Positions 5,884 to 6,230 of a DNA stretch of 6,230 nt are shown here, in pieces. Made by a program: the position numbers and the translations under genes. The notes under the pieces are model-generated. The model searched no databases. It had not been told where the DNA came from and worked only from the letters and a program-made list of their open reading frames with translations. The number at the start of each line of letters is the position of its first letter. Position 1 is the first letter of the stretch. This DNA comes from Clostridium fungisolvens. Its GTDB lineage: Bacteria > Bacillota > Clostridia > Clostridiales > Clostridiaceae. The DNA lies in contig NZ_BLZR01000004.1 in assembly GCF_014193895.1 (NCBI RefSeq), forward strand, positions 1 through 6,230. The letters are read 5' to 3'.

Positions 5884-6221
5884 CATAAATAATATTATTT
5901 TCTATAATATGTTAGTAAGTTGTTATTAGTTACCTGTGATTAAGTTTAATAATATAAATATATTGAGTTTTAATATCCATAATAAGTGATTTATAGAGTT
6001 AAAAGGGTAATCTTCCATGATAACAGTGCCGGGTGTATCAGTTGATGAAATATGTTGAAAAATGGAGAAATTATAATTATTGGACAAGTAAGTTACTGTG
6101 ATAGGGGTTAATTAATTTAAGGGAGTAGAACTATATGTTATTATAAGTCATGTCGCTGAAACAAGTAGCGGCAAGAACACGAAAATAAAATTTATCTTTA
6201 AAAATAAGTTTTAAAAAAGTG
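5884..6221. other. Non-coding region upstream of asnB; no convincing gene
   Basis: This stretch of about 340 bases holds the unassigned asnB promoter region and the lead-in to whatever follows the window. On the minus strand TATTAT (5909-5904) could be an asnB -10 box, but no good -35 lies at the right distance. No T-box sequence is seen. Short open frames (30 codons on the minus strand at 6018-5926; 19 codons on the plus strand from 6052) lack ribosome binding sites. A hairpin TGTCGCT/AGCGGCA (6151-6157 and 6167-6173) lies in the right part. From about 6181 the plus strand is very A/T-rich, like an UP element. Confidence 0.55.
6151..6173 (+). repeat. Small inverted repeat before the right-edge promoter
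   Basis: TGTCGCT (6151-6157) pairs with AGCGGCA (6167-6173) through seven base pairs including one G-U, with a nine-base loop. A-rich DNA follows rather than a U-tract, so it is not a plus-strand terminator. Its role is unknown. Confidence 0.4.
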
Positions 6222-6227
6222 TTGACA
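6222..6227 (+). promoter_or_regulatory. Probable -35 box of a strong promoter cut by the window end
   Basis: A perfect TTGACA lies three bases before the end of the window, preceded by about 40 bases of almost pure A/T with A-tracts and T-tracts, like an UP element. The -10 box would fall outside. The context AAAAAAGTGTTGACAAAG resembles clostridial rRNA or tRNA operon promoters as I remember them, but the downstream gene cannot be seen. Confidence 0.55.
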
Positions 6228-6230
6228 AAG

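Noticed and set aside
5926..6018. Minus-strand frame of 30 codons (MEDYPFNSINHLLWIL...) upstream of asnB, with five Asn codons, considered as an attenuator leader peptide.
   Set aside because: It has no ribosome binding site, the Asn codons are scattered rather than in a run, and no terminator or alternative hairpin follows before asnB. Asn codons are common in AT-rich DNA.
5872..6018. T-box riboswitch upstream of asnB.
   Set aside because: No AGGGTGGTACCGCG-like T-box sequence and no terminator hairpin is present between the upstream DNA and the start codon.
6052..6111. Plus-strand 19-residue frame (MLKNGEIIIIGQ...) as a small peptide or TldD/TldE substrate.
   Set aside because: No ribosome binding site precedes it, and it has no recognisable leader or core. 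Nothing distinguishes it from chance.

Overview
The window reads as chromosomal DNA of an AT-rich, low-GC Gram-positive bacterium, most likely a Clostridium-type Firmicute. The reasons are the very AT-rich intergenic DNA, strong purine-rich ribosome binding sites (AAGGGGG), sigma-A-type promoters, a tRNA with an encoded CCA end, an RNA antitermination leader of the BglG/GlcT type, and a single-domain glucose-family EIIA. I cannot name the species. This is a housekeeping segment: I see no mobile element, CRISPR array, phage gene or unknown multi-gene system.

Layout. Positions 1-74 hold a tRNA-Lys(TTT) lacking only its first two bases, followed by its own terminator (75-105). A second, strong, symmetric terminator (176-217) faces the end of crr. 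crr (337-810, minus strand) encodes the phosphotransferase-system EIIA protein. The 297 bases between crr and tldD are the most information-rich non-coding part. On the minus strand they hold a near-consensus promoter, a ribonucleic antiterminator (RAT) beginning about at the transcript start, and an overlapping intrinsic terminator. This is the standard arrangement for sugar-induced antitermination. A cre-like CcpA site and a back-to-back promoter for the divergent tldD gene lie beside it.

tldD (1114-2499) and tldE/pmbA (2513-3856) form a two-gene plus-strand operon encoding the two subunits of the TldD/TldE metalloprotease. The catalytic HExxxH and distal Cys are in TldD and absent from TldE. 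A 40-base perfect palindrome (3862-3901) ends the operon and sits between it and the convergent asnB.

asnB (4030-5871, minus strand) encodes a glutamine-hydrolysing asparagine synthetase. The start should be TTG at 5871, directly before the catalytic Cys codon, rather than the upstream ATG. From 5872 to 6221 I find no convincing gene. At the right edge (6222-6227) a TTGACA behind A/T-rich DNA looks like the start of a strong plus-strand promoter for something outside the window, possibly an rRNA or tRNA operon.

Working together: the crr leader ties EIIA synthesis to sugar supply, probably through a GlcT-like antiterminator encoded elsewhere. tldDE and asnB have no evident functional link to crr or to each other. 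The best lead is the complete promoter/RAT/terminator/cre regulatory block in front of a stand-alone crr.
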